From: Exophiala sp. HKRS030 | Lineage: Eukaryota > Ascomycota > Eurotiomycetes > Chaetothyriales > Herpotrichiellaceae | DNA: 64,000 nt | Reading direction: 5' to 3' | NCBI GenBank assembly: GCA_023897205.1 | Contig: JAHWDD010000006.1 | Location: 62,001-126,000, forward strand | Made by a program: the position numbers and the translations under genes | Shown: positions 20,456 to 32,953 of the stretch, one piece after another | Layout: each line of letters opens with the position of its first letter | Position numbering within the stretch: position 1 is the first letter of the stretch | Notes under the pieces: model-generated | Told to the model about the DNA's origin: nothing | The model's database searches: none | Seen by the model: the letters and a program-made list of their open reading frames with translations, nothing else

Positions 20456-21260
20456 TATGAATAATGGCCACGTTCTACAGCAGTCGTTATGGAGTAGCTA
20501 AGGTCGATACTGAGACTTGTAGAGGTCATGGACACGATCGAGGAGGCAAGTTGATATGGGGATGAGCTTATCGAAAAACACGGCCGGCTCCGCCCGCCAA
20601 TCAAGCTTCTTATATCAATTGTCAGAAAGGAATAGTTGGGAGAAACAAAAGATAGTCTGGAGCGTTCGTTGCGGACATCTCCAGCATTTTATAATTGGTA
20701 CTCAACGTCTGTACGGTAAGTAGTAATGGTAATTGAACTCACCCGAATCTGCGCCGACGAGAGTGCGATATTACTAAATGCAGTCTAGCTTTGATTTTGG
20801 CATTTCGCACCTGCGGTCATGACCACATGACATTCATTCATTCATTCATTCATTCCTCACTACCTTTTACACTTCAATGATCATGACTCCTTTGGCAATG
20901 GCTTGTCAAGGTGCAATCTTACCTCAACCCTGTTCACTCCTCTGGCTCCAGCCCTCGACAGCCACTTTCACTGCAGCTGCTGTGAACTCGTACGCGTACA
21001 CGATTGCTCTGCGGCGTGATATGATTACCTATACCGAACGATCCTGCACCCTCCCTTTTCGAGACATGTTGCTTTTGCCAGGTGGTGAACGAGCTAGATC
21101 CTAGAATTCTCCGGTTTCTTTGAAGAGCTGGAACTACTTCGTACACCCACAATTTCGGATATCGCCTTCGTGCTCAAGATACAGTACATCTGCCTCAGTC
21201 ATGCTTTTTGACTGGCGGTTCCTCGTCCAAATCAGTCTTCTTGACTGGAAAGATACACGG
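20456..21260. other. Upstream region of the 2OG oxygenase and 3' flank of GH16
   Basis: No supported gene. The only clear structure is the ATTC microsatellite near 20,831. CGG/CCG-rich stretches around 20,580-20,600 lie about 130 bp upstream of the oxygenase start. Confidence 0.55.
20831..20856. repeat. ATTC tetranucleotide microsatellite
   Basis: Six tandem ATTC units follow a leading C. The repeat sits about 375 bp upstream of the 2OG oxygenase start in non-coding DNA. Confidence 0.9.
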
Positions 21261-22791
21261 CTATCTGCATGCCCCATAGCCCTTTCTCTGCCACATCTTG
21301 ACGCTCTTGATCTGCATTTCATTATTCTTTTGCCATGTTGGATACCATTCTGCAGAGCTTGTCAGTACTGGTGGTGATTTTAGGAGCTACCGGAAACTAA
21401 CGTTCTTTCGCTTCCCAGACTTGGACAGATCTGTTAGCTTCGCTGGTGGAACAACTGGAATGTGAACTTACAGTCTTTCTTCGCCGTTGGTGATTGATCC
21501 ACCCACGGCTTGCCGCCCTTGCCATCTTGGAACCATCCGTTGGTGCCGCCGACAGCCACATTCATTATCAAGAAGAATGCCTCGTCGAAAGGAGTGTCAG
21601 AACTCCCCGTCTGAGACCACGGATCGACGAAAGATGTGCCATTATTACCCGAAAGTGGAAAGTTGCCACGCTGCCAAAAAGGTTTCTTGAACTTGGTGTA
21701 CAACACCTGCATCAGGCGAGTGTCAATGTATGTATACAAATGATCTGGTGTCCATTCAAGGCCATAGGTATCTGGAAATCCTGTCAACAACATTTCGGTC
21801 ACTCTAGTTCATGTATTCTTACGAAACCCGTCAGAATAGGTAGTATGCAACGCATTCTGTCGAGAATTTGTTCTCCACCACGCATCATTGACAATATCAG
21901 GTCCCCAATGAAGGGTTGAACTGACGATATTGTTTCCTCCCATTGGGTAGGACCAGTTGTTCCCTCGAGACTCGGCAATATCGATCTGAGTCTGTGAGCA
22001 TCTGTTCGGCCATCATAAAGTGCAGTACACACCTCTCCGCTCATTGGCCAAGGACCGTATGTATTCCTCACAGGCAACATCCATATAGCTGGCCAAAGCC
22101 AGTCACCTTCTGGCATCTTTGCCACCACCTCGACCCGACCATATTGGATTGACGCTCCTTTTCTCGTGTTGATGCGAGCGCTCTTTACAGGATTGACAAT
22201 GGTTCCGTTGGTGGTGTTGGTGCTCACCACGCAACTTTTCCAGTCGTCACCAGTGCAGAGCCCATCCGCCGTCAGATTGATCACGTTGTTCGTCTCAATC
22301 AAGAGAGCATCTTGCAAGGTAGGTTTGATGGTCAGAATACCCTCTTTGACGAAGACATTCTCGTCGGTGCTTGTTGTTTCATCGAATTGACCATTACCAA
22401 AGCCGCCAACCTCCACCTCTTTGGTCCAAATTTTTTCGTCAAATCCATTAGCAAAATCGTCTTCATATACCGTGCAGTATACTGGTGTCTCGACGGATGC
22501 AAGGCCATCATATACGAGGTAGCCTGACAGCACGAATCCAATGACGAGGCCCATCAATGGAAAAATAGTCAACCATTTTTGTCGAGAGTCTTTCTTGTCG
22601 AGCCATGGCTTGTCGATTTCGCCCTTGGCCTTACGTCGTGACCGGAAGTACTTTGGAGCAGGGGAAGGATGAGGAGATGCAGCATCTGAACTATACAAAG
22701 ATGGGCCATGACCCTTTTGGGGCGGACTTGCTGGTGTTGATCGCTCCAGATGTCCGATGGCCACATCTTTCTCCCACAATGAGGATGCCAT
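21261..22791 (-). CDS. Membrane-anchored GH16 beta-glucanase/transglycosylase
   Basis: Exons are 22791-22033, 21985-21823, 21780-21472, 21419-21402 and 21349-21261; 445 residues. The cytosolic N-terminus is Pro/Ser-rich. A single membrane segment (~75-95) makes a type II anchor, and the GH16 domain is extracellular (~105-430). The catalytic motif E-I-D-I-A-E (E253, D255, E258) is created by splicing: the first Glu ends exon 1. Other family landmarks are WLWPAIWMLP before the active site and LEW and MNVAVGG after it. The fourth exon is only 18 nt and supplies FWEAKE before WYPTW, a segment conserved in this family. Expected action is on beta-1,3 or mixed-linked glucan at the cell surface. The gene diverges from a GT2 glycosyltransferase. 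Confidence 0.87.
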
Positions 22792-24125
22792 ATCAACAGG
22801 AAAGGCTCAGGATCGGTACGAATGATTACAGAAGATGAAGTTGGTTGTGAAGCTTCCAGACTAAACATGGCTTTCCTACTCCTTCGGACCCTTGTGAAGC
22901 TTCAGCTGAGACTCAAGATATAGTTCCGTCACGCTAACGCATGATTAGCAACTGTCGAGCCACTTTCAAACGGAAACGAATCTCTCCATCTTGACTACGC
23001 TTCAACACCTTGGCCTATCATACACGAGCATCTCACGGTTCGGGTAGCAACATCAAGCCCCTGGCACTGGATTTTTCTTTGTCCCAAAATTAGCAACTCT
23101 CCCCAGCATATGATGCCGAGGCCAGAAACCAGTGTTCTTAAAATATAAGACATGGCACTCTTCACAAGAGTTGACACTCGCCTACATTGGAGAAAACCTG
23201 ACCAAGCTTCCCAGAATTTTGGTCGAAGGCACAAATCCTCGGCCTCCTGCCAAGCGAATATGCCATACCTGGTACAATGCTGCTTGTTCTTCACAATCTT
23301 GCCTCAAATCGTTCTCGCTCGATCAGCCCCGACTACGAACGAGGAATACCACATAATGTCTTTTGGGAAAACCGGTAGAGAAAAAAAAGACACCGGACAA
23401 CTCTGGCGGCATCAATACCGTCGATTCGTGTGCCCGCGACGAAATATCTCTTCCATTCGCACTACTCTGCCTTGGGTTACCCAATGGGCCTTGTTCAATC
23501 GGCCAGGAAGAGCCATCTCGTCTGATACACACTTTCCAAATCTTGAATGTCTCAATTTATGATCCAAATAAGCTATCTAATCTTCCTCTTCCTACATATA
23601 CCAGCCAAAATTTGGCTCAATATGCTGGAAACATGAGCCTATCAGATGATACCACGACTTTTTTTTGATCCAATGTCTAAGTTTCCGGATAATCAAGATT
23701 CCACAACTACGTTACGAATTTCTGCTTGTGGTGACTTATCTCGGTCGAGGCTCGGCCATGGAACAACGGTTTCGAGGCGACGTTGACTCCTTTCCCAACC
23801 ATACTACTTATCGCACAGGAAGGAAAAAAGAGCATGGACCCAGATGGGCCGAAGGTTCCACTCCATGAGTCGAAGCTCAAAAGTGCAATGCTCTGAACAA
23901 ACCCCTGAAGTGATCGGTAGAGTAGAGAGATTTCTTACACCGCGGCTCTGTGATTGCATAGCAGTGGTTCTCTCCTAGTTCCTTTCACCTCTGAATCCTC
24001 TCTATTGCTGCTAAACTCTATCGCTTGTTCCGTGGTTCACTCTATCATTTTCATCCTTGTGCGAAAAACCACCTCCGGTCCGCGAGTCTTTGGTGTAGCC
24101 AGTCAACCAACGAATTCCTTTCATC
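22792..24125. promoter_or_regulatory. Divergent region between GH16 and GT2 genes
   Basis: This 1.33-kb spacer lies between two divergent start codons. Both strands have short open frames but none has family resemblance or plausible exon partners. It presumably holds both promoters and long 5' leaders. Confidence 0.5.
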
Positions 24126-27100
24126 ATGGAGATGGATCGGATACCACGAACTCCCACATCGGCATACTCTACGGACAGCTCGCAGTCTGCTTTGGAGCCA
24201 CCTTGTTTCCCTCGATCGCCTTCACAGATGTCTGTGGCCTCCGAGGCTGACTCGATGGCACCGTTGGGCACTGCTGGCGCCTTCAAATGCGACATTATGG
24301 TCAAGTTTCTTCGTCAACGACAGATGGAAAAGCTCTGGTCAAACAGTGACTTCGAGGAAGGTGTGGTTCTGAAAAGAGCCAAAAATGACTTCATTTGTCA
24401 GCCAACCAAGTTGCTGTTCACTCAGCATGGCCTATTCGAGCAAATTGGTCGGCTGAATGTCAAGGTTTGTCCACTCGCTTCTTGGTGATATCTGATGCTA
24501 ATTGCAATAGGTTGCCATGACCGTGAATACGGACGTCATTCAATCCTTCTTACAAACTTCGCAACTTCCCTATGTTCCGTACCTTGATAGCCTGCGGATC
24601 CAGGTGCTTCCTGACATCACTTACCTGTCGGACTGTAAGAAGCATCACTTTGCGGCATTCATTCGAGATCTGGGCCTTTTGGTCGTGTGGCATAACGATC
24701 CCGAGCAGATCATCAGCCGAGCAGAGCAGATCGAGCAACACCTTGTTTCCCTGCTCTGGAAAGACGAGAACATTGTTGTCAGAGGTGCACCGCCCAGCAA
24801 GACACCTTCTATCAACCTCGTAGAGAAAGTGGACACTGGCTCCGAGGAAGAGGGACGCCGGTATGACGACAAGCCCCGAAAAACACTGCTGTATCAATCG
24901 ATCCTCATGTCCTTCGTGGCCATCTTGGTTGTTCTCACCATCGGTCTGGGTTGGCGGAAAGTGGCGATTGAGGTCAAAACCGACCATAGCTACCTTCGAC
25001 TTATCCTGGCCATTGTCATCTTTCCCCAGATTTGGCTCGGCTGGTTCTTCTTCCAGACATTGGTCAATGGAATCTCACAAGTCGTTGGACCGGTCAATCA
25101 AATGGACTCCAACTCCCGCTCATTTTCTGGTGTCCGTTCAAGGAGACTTGAGACAGACACTCTGCCTCATGTAACCGTCCAATGTCCCGTATACAAAGAA
25201 GGGTGAGGTTTCCTCTCACATCTCCTCTACGAGCAAAAGTTAATTACCGAAACAGGCTCTGGGGCGTCATTGACCCGACAATGGTGTCGATTCGTGAAGC
25301 AATCTCCACGTATGAAATGCAAGGGGGAAGCGTCAACATCTTTGTCAATGACGACGGAATGCAACTTCTCTCCGTCGATCAGGTAAAGGAACGTCGAGAG
25401 TACTACGAGGAACACAACATTGGCTGGGTTGCTCGTCCCAAGCACAACCCAAGCCCAAATGTCCAAGACGGAGAAAAGGCTTTCATCAGACCTGGAAAGT
25501 TCAAAAAGGCGTCCAACATGAATTATGCCATGAACATCTCTGCTCGTATTGAGGACGGTCTAGCCAGAGTTTCTCGCCACGAAACATGGTCACAGCAAGA
25601 TGAAGACAATGCCTACCGAGACATGCTCGGCCAGGTCTTGAAGGAGGATCAAGGTCGGACGTGGGCCGACGGCGACGTGCGCATTGGCGATTACATTCTG
25701 ATCATCGACTCCGACACCCGGGTGCCAGCCGACTGCTTCCTCGACATGGTGAGCGAGATGGAAGCCTCTCCACAGGTGGCCATCGTTCAATATAGTTCGG
25801 GCGTCATGAACGTCACTTCCAGCTTCTTCGAAAACGGCATCACGTTCTTCACCAACCTAGTCTACACGGCGATTCAATTCGCGGTGGCCAACGGGGACAT
25901 TGCTCCCTTTGTCGGCCACAATGCCATCTTGAGATGGTCGGCGCTGCAGGACATTGCCTATATGGACGACAACGACGACGAAGACAGCGCCAAAAACGGG
26001 TTGGCCGTCGAAAAATACTGGGCCGAGACTACCGTGTCGGAAGATTTCGACATGGCGCTCCGGTTGCAATCCAAGGGTTACGATTTACGTTTCAGCACTT
26101 ACTTTGGACCCGAGGGATTCCAAGAAGGTGTCTCGTTGACGGTTTACGACGAGTTGGCAAGATGGGAAAAGTACGCGTACGGTACGTCATGAGCCATCTC
26201 CGTCTTTCATACCCACGGGAAGCAAAAAGGAAACAAACGCTGATGTCGATCTTTGATTTTGCAACCAGGCTGCTCTGAACTCATTTTCAATCCATTACGA
26301 TATTGGGCCACAAAGGGACCCATCACACCACTGTTCCGCAGGTTCTTGTAAGTCCTTCTTTATTTCGAAAATCCCGTCTGGTACGATGCATCTACTGTTT
26401 GGGACGACCACCCACACCCAACACCTCTTCCCGAGATGATCATCATACTGACTTCTTCTTGGTGTATCGGGGCTTACAAGACTCTCAAACATGTCATTAA
26501 TGGCAAAGATCACAATCATGTCTTATATTGGCACGTACTATGCCATTGCTTCTGCTTGGTAAGTTTTTTGGGGGGTTGTATCTCTACGGCACATGGCACT
26601 GTCCAGACTCCCATGTTCGGACAGATCAATACATGTTCCATTTTACTGCCTCGTAGAACGAGCGAGGCTGACAGTCGGCTCATTCCTCTCTTGCCCACAG
26701 GATCCTCACGGTCATGAATTACTTCCTCATCGGCTGGTTCAACGGCTACCTCGACCATTACTACGTCGACTCGTTCAAGATTTACTTTTCGATTGTCATT
26801 GTCTTTCAGGCTCTCGGTACTGTGTCCCTAGCAGTATTACGCTATGTGAGTCAATCTACTCGACCAATTCCTCCCTGACCTCTGGACTTTCCCTTGCGGG
26901 AGAAGAGAGAAATCCCTTTTTTTTGAAACGAAAAGTAAAATATCAATAAAGAAAGAAACTTCTGGCAAAGTTTTAACTAATCGTGATCTTATGCAGCGCG
27001 TCTCTGGTCGTTCCCTCCTCGGCTGCCTCTTTGAGAACCTCAAATGGTTACCCCTCCTGACCATCTTCCTCGGCGGCATCTCTCTGCACGTCTCCCAGGC

Positions 27101-27404
27101 CATCGCGTCGCACATGTTGTCGATCGACATGACGTGGGGCGCCACGGCCAAAGAGGCGACGCGCACTTCCTTCTTCGACGAGGTCCCCGTCATCCTCCGC
27201 CGGTTCAAATTCACCTTTTCCTTTTGCGTCGTCGCGGTCACCGCCATGGTCGTCCTCGCCGGCGTCGGCCCTCTCGGATATGTCGTCCCTCACGACTGGT
27301 TGATCACCGGCTTCACCGCCGTCTGGCCGCTGGCGCTGGTCGTGGCGTTTCATTTTCTCTTGCCGTTGGTGTTGAACCCGGGACTGATGCAGTTCACCTT
27401 TTGA
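24126..27404 (+). CDS. Type 2 processive glycosyltransferase (GT2)
   Basis: Exons are 24126-24464, 24511-25202, 25256-26181, 26269-26347, 26481-26558, 26701-26845 and 26997-27404; 888 residues. Two membrane segments (~225-275) precede the GT-A domain. Catalytic landmarks are NDDGM (~372), the metal-binding DSD in IDSDTR (~494), SEDFDMALRL (~605, catalytic base) and WEKYAYG (analogue of the Q/RxxRW acceptor motif). Four to six membrane helices follow. The layout matches cellulose/hyaluronan-synthase-like fungal GT2 enzymes, and best fits the group known from plant pathogens (ZtGT2/FgGT2) that supports hyphal growth on surfaces; that assignment is from memory of the family. It would extrude a polysaccharide across the plasma membrane. 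The last three introns are unusually long (133-151 bp) for this window. Confidence 0.9.
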
Positions 27405-27852
27405 GACGGCAGCGTCTTGGAGATTGGACCTTGTCTTGTTTTGTTGTTGCTGGGACTCGTATGTACGGGCGAGGAATGTCGAATGGTAGCTGTCTATCTT
27501 GAAACATCCCAGTCAGGGTCATCCTTCGTACTTTTCATCTTATATTTGATGTCGAGATTCAAACCGTCAGGGCTCGAAACAGGTTACGCTGCATGGACAG
27601 TCTGTCGGAACTCAAAACCGAGACTTGAGATTGAGCAACTTTTGATTGAGAAATTAATTTACCTACATGTACCTATTTTCAGTACCTTTTTGTGCGATAC
27701 ACTCTCGTGACACTCTTTTTCTTTGTACTGATATCACAAACAAATCCTAAGTCGACTGACCACCATGATCAAGTATGAGATCTGTTTTGCACACAATTCA
27801 TTAGAAGCCAAGACCAGCTCAAAAGCTACCTGGAGGTACTCAGGAAAGAAGG
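27405..27852. other. Convergent intergenic spacer
   Basis: These 448 bp lie between the GT2 stop and the stop of the regulator on the other strand. No supported feature. Confidence 0.6.
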
Positions 27853-30052
27853 TCAGAGAAGTGCCATACTGCCCAGATGCGCGCCCTGTTGCGGAAACGG
27901 CACAAACCGTAGTCTCGACGTCGGCCTGTGGCTGAGCGGCGACGAGCTCGCATGTCCAGTGTGGTGCCGTTCCAGGTCTTCGTCCGGTCGGAAAAAGGTG
28001 ACGGCATGGGACAAGGTCATGCCGTCCTCGTTCTTGGCCAGGCCAAAGGGGACCTCACAGTCGTCTTCGGGGGCCAAGTCGATCTTCCACCCGTCCACAA
28101 AAAACTTGCAAATCAACATTGCCCGTACGGCGAAGGGGTGTGACAGGGCCAGTTCCCTCAGGTACCGGATGCTGGGTGTCCTGTAAACTTCGCGATCGCG
28201 ACCCTCCACTGTTGTTCGTGTTTTGTGGTCCGCCATGCGTGCGAGTTCAGCAGACATGACAATGTACGGCATGAATGCGGGAGTTCGACGTAGAGAGTAC
28301 AAACTCTGATAAGCCTTGAGGAGAGACAAAATGTTCTCGGTTGCTTCTATGCAAATCAGTCGTGTGGCCGGGACGGTGTCGAAGATGCCTGTATTGTAGA
28401 ACGGTCTGAAGAGGAGTAAAACAGCGAAATGATAGAATATGCTAGATGAAGAACAGGTATTAGTTCCACGGTGTCACAGTTATTGTAGTCAACAAGAACA
28501 TAGTATAGGCAGATACTCACTGTGCGAACAATACAGGTGGTGTCGAGTTTCTGCCGAGCCGGAGCGCGTCTGGAAGTGAACTGTAGAACTGGAGGTATTC
28601 AGTATAAAGGGCGCGCACCGAGGACGTAATGTCTCGCGTGTCTTCGGACTGCAAACACAAGTTCGTCTTGTGCACGAGCTGTGCAAGCTCCGCGAATATC
28701 TTGTACACGGACCTCATATTACTTGGTTGGTGAAGGGTAGGATCCGGGTCGACCCCTTGATCTGAATATGGTCTCCAGGGCTCGTGTTCGATCTCGTCGA
28801 TCTTGATGGGCTTTTGAACCGCCACCTCTTCAGGAGTGACTTGAGATTGTCGTCCCACACAAAGTGACCATGCCCTGTGTAAAAGTTACAGATCAGCAAA
28901 GCGACGCGAGAGGAAGTTGTCTTCATACGTACTGTTCCAAAGTATAACATCCCCAGAATGTGGCGGCACTAACTTGACGTTCTGGATTGGAATACAACAA
29001 CCGGTCCGCGCGTCGGTCCTGCGAGTCTGCCATGTGCAAACCGAGATCGAGGGCCGTTCTCATTGCGTACCGAGAGAGGTGCCACCCGCTCATGTCGTTC
29101 CCGCAGCTCGCCTGCCTCAGCGACATCAGGCCAAGTGCTTGGACTTTGGTGAGTGACGGGACATCTTCATAGCCCAACAGCCGTTGTGCCTCTTCGTAGA
29201 AGTGGTCGCCGGCCGAAGACGGGTTGTCTTCATATTTGCGCGCCTCTGGAAGATCACTATATCGAGCGCCCAGGGCAAGAATTGCGTTGACGAGTAAAGG
29301 AGAACAGAATCTCTGGTTGCCGGTGTGAAAATCGAGGAGGAAATGTTCTCGAGACAAGCTGGCAAAAACGGGGTATTCCCAGCAAAAGTAGAGGGCTATC
29401 AAGTGTTGTACAAGATTATCATTGTTGGTGGTTTGCGTCCATGCCGATGGCCGCTGGGAATGCGGAGACGATTCGTTGTCGGTCAAGATCAGTCGAGATA
29501 AGTGGGAGAGCCGCGATGGACCGACCAGGTTGAACTCCGAAGGTGACCGCCATCTCGAAGGTTCGTTATACTCTGGCTGGTCTGGAAAGTGTTCGGGATC
29601 TTTGTCGCCCATCGTGGGAGTATTTTGCCCGGTTGTATCTCGAGGCAAGCGTGCTGACCCCGGGTTTGACGTGACATTCTGCAGCATATCTTCATGCTCT
29701 AGGTCCTACAAAAAAGTCTGTCAATCTTCGCCATAAAGGAATAGAGACCAAATGATCGGGACTACGGTACCTCCATGAATTGTACAGCCTGTGTCCGGGC
29801 ATCTGAATCGATGTTGGATTCGGCGATGAGGTCCGCCAACAAATTCGCAAGTCGGTCGTTCTTTGCTTGCAAGTCAAGCACGCTACTTTTGCTCTCAATG
29901 AGTTCTTTTCTGGCCTTTTCTCTTTTCCTGTCGCTGTACACGCATTCCACTCCATCCATCTCGCACTTGGTGCATCTCAATCCCCCCGAACATTTTGTCC
30001 GCATTCGACGGCACCTGTCACACGCGTGAGCAACTCGAGCTCGTGGGTCCAT
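27853..30052 (-). CDS. Zn2Cys6 transcription factor, NirA-like
   Basis: Exons are 30052-29771, 29705-28933, 28874-28521 and 28441-27853 (introns 65, 58 and 79 bp); 665 residues. The zinc cluster (CDRC, RRMRTKC, C-x2-C, final C before VY) lies at ~11-38, followed by a basic stretch and a predicted coiled coil (~55-75, LDLQAKNDRLANLLADL). The fungal-specific domain opens with LIALYFCWEYPVFASLSREHF and continues through ARYSDLPEAR, GCYTLEQAWSLCVGR (rebuilt by splicing) and an IFYHFAVLLLFRPF segment. That arrangement is typical of regulators annotated as nitrogen-assimilation factor NirA-like; a nitrogen role is not shown. The gene lies outside the metabolite cluster, so local regulation of it is unlikely. 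Confidence 0.88.
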
Positions 30053-30741
30053 TTTTCGTGTCTGTCGTGGTTTTGTTGAATCCGAGACGTTCTTCTTGGA
30101 CAGACACGGTGATGCAAAACCATCATGTAAAAAGGCTCGATTCGCCGTCGGCGAAAATCTTGGTGGCCTGTATCAAAATGTCCAGAACGATGTTGATCAA
30201 TAGAATTGGAGATCGAGATATGAAGTCATGTTATGCCGAGAATTTGACATGAAGTTCTGGAACCGAGTGGAAGATCATTTCCACTGGGAAAGATTACAGG
30301 TGGTCAGGATCAGTTATCGCTGTCTTCCACCGCAGATAATATTCACAGGGCTTCATGATTCGACTCTGGCCAGATGTTTGTCTTACCACCTTCCACGTCA
30401 TTCTGTAGCGCTTTCATACTCCGTATCTTCCGAACTAATACAAAGTACTCAAAGGTCACATGATCCCGTCCTCCTTTATCTTATCTACGATACGAATACG
30501 ATGAAACTCAACAACAGCCTCCCAGAAATTCCCTGTTGCTGTATGTATTGCGGGCTTCTATTATTTCATCATCCATTACAGACCTGACTCCCTATCATCC
30601 ACTTTCCTCATTGTCCCATCCAGCAATGATTGATATGGCTAGAGTAGGCCACGTCGAATGAACTGTCATCATCACATCATGCAATATCGACTTTATTGTT
30701 CCCAAGACTCCTACGATCCTCATCTGCTTGCAAGAGCGAGC
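30053..30741. other. Upstream region of NirA-like regulator
   Basis: No gene recognised in 689 bp. It holds one TACTCCGTA element (30417-30425), part of a recurrent 9-mer described under findings. Confidence 0.55.
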
Positions 30742-32953
30742 TCAACCTTTGCGAAAATTCCAACGCTTAACCCAATCCTCCAGCTTTAATCTCTGCCGTG
30801 TATGTTGTATGCTGTCTTGTCGCAAAGTGGCAGTCGGAGAAGTAGGCGAAGGTAAAGAGATAGTCTCTTCTCCTGCTCCCTTGGCATCAATTTTGTCCTG
30901 ATACACAGAACCGGAATTTTGTGAACTGCTTGCATCAAGCTTCATATATTGTTGTTGCGCGAGTGGCGAACTGAAGGAACCTGCGTCTGTTGACGTGGGT
31001 ACAAGTGAATCATGCGACCACGTACCCAGGCCTGCTTCCGAGAAAGCAGCGCTTTCGATTTGAAGCAGGTGATGTCTGCGCCAGACCGATAGCCAGGGCA
31101 CACCGGCTTTGCGTGCTCGTCTGCGGCGGAACCACTGGATCATCGGGTCCAAGGCTGTATTCAAGAGAACGAAGAATGCGCCGAGAACAAGTATCAGCAG
31201 GCCGCCGAGCATGTTGAAGGACGAATAGTCACTTCTTTGTACCATCTGAGCACCGCACATCCACTTGTCCTCCTCGCTTGGTGGTACTCGGTATTTATCC
31301 TGGTCCGCAACCCCATCTCCGACGGAATACTGTGCGGTGAATTGCTGCACACTGTTCCAGAACATGCTGTACCAATGGTCGACTTCCCGCATCCATTGAT
31401 CGTTGGGCAACGACGAACCTGCCATGCCCCATCCGGAAGCCGTCGACGCAAGGAGAGCATCGTTCCCGAGCCCAACAGTCATGAGATTCATGTTTGCACC
31501 TTGGACGGTGTACTGAATTCGGTCGAACAGAGACTGTTGTCGGGCACTGTAATTGAGACTGCTAATGTCTTGATCTACTATTCCCGCCAATGGAGTGCAG
31601 TGATGTTCACCATTGCACCACTGCCACTGTTGCGCACAACCGAGGACGGTGAGTGGTTCTGAGGGTGTCCAGTACGTCATGTTTATGAGATCTCCATCAC
31701 TCGTGATGACCTCTTCGACCACTGAGACATCCGCTTGGAAGATGGGATCGTCAACACGGGTCACGAAAGCCAGCTGATCTTGCATAATAAACCATAAAGC
31801 GACATCCGCATCTGTTCGATTGAGTTGCGGAATGGGATCAAATGTTCCGGGATTGATATCAGTGGCGTCGGCGAACTCAACGTCCATCATGTAGGATGGA
31901 GCTTGCAGGTTTCCAAGTGCAGCACCAAAGCTTGTGTTGTAGTATATAAAGGTATAGTTCGAACCTAGTGTCGTTTCTTCACCATATGAATACCCCAAAT
32001 ACCCCTGGACAGGGGCTGTTTCCGGTTCGTAGTACTCATTACTCAAGGTGGTTTCGTTCCAAGTCAACATGTCGGACTTGAACCCGTCGATGGTCACCGG
32101 GGTGCATCGCATGACCTGTGGAATTTGTCAGTCAAAACTCAAGCGATTTTGATACTTGACTAACATTGCGCATTTGTATCCGATCTTTTGCTGGCGCGTT
32201 GATGCCCAAATGCAAGTGGGAATCGATGAATGGTGTCTCGACTTGAACCGTAAGTCCATCTCGGCACATTTCGTTCGCGAAAGGGCATTCAAGACCAGCA
32301 GTCACATTCCACGGAACGAATTGGCGGCCCCAGGCCTTGCAGTCCTGGAAATATTGTTGCGGTCCGGTGGTGTTGTATGCATGACAACTGCTTGAAGAGA
32401 TCTGGGCATTCTTCCAGGCACTCAATCGCCATGTAGAGACAAAAGCCTGCTTGATCATACCGCTCACGTTGAATACCTGGACGTCAGGGAGCTCTCCACA
32501 CACCGGGCCACTGATGAGAACGGTGGACTGAACACTGGCGACATTTGAGGAGAAGATGCCCGCTGCGGAGAAGGAAAGGAAGTAAATGAGCGCCGTGGAT
32601 AGAAAGGGTATTGTTCTTCGAATCGATCCTGGGACCTTGTTACGCCATGCATAGCCAGCAGCGGAGAACTGCCAAATAGCTCGATTGTCAGAGAGATTGT
32701 TGCGAAGGAGCGCCTGTTGTTGATGATAGAGTCCATCGCGTGGGCCTGTCGTCTGTCGCGCATGAAACCATGCGTAGCATAGTAAGTCCCATAAGTGACT
32801 CCCAGCTAGCCGGACGAAGATGGCAAGGAAGGCAATCAGGTATGCTCCTTGAGACGTTGTCACGGTGAGTGTCAACCCTTGGGCGCGCCCGTGAGTCCAG
32901 TCCGTCCATAGACCTGTGTGCACCTTCTCATAAGGCGAGATTTGAGAAGACAT
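30742..32953 (-). CDS. Fungal membrane protein of unknown function
   Basis: Exons are 32953-32165 and 32115-30742 (49-bp intron); 720 residues from the ATG of MSSQIS, or 747 from an in-frame ATG at 33034. I do not recognise a characterised family. A short N-terminus ends in TGLWTDWTHGRAQG, a first helix follows (~45-65), then a second (~125-150), a long loop (~150-575) with many N-x-S/T sites and several cysteines that should face outside the cytosol, a last helix (~580-600), and a basic, Ser-rich cytosolic tail of ~120 residues. This topology is shared by a large set of uncharacterised Pezizomycotina proteins whose N-terminus reads like W-x-N/D-W-x-H-G. A plasma-membrane sensor or scaffold role is only speculation. 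Confidence 0.8.

Noticed and set aside
26348..26480. Box C/D-like ATGATCA and CTGA in a long GT2 intron
   Set aside because: The boxes are only about a dozen bases apart and CTGAC is a normal branch-point sequence; no guide or terminal stem.
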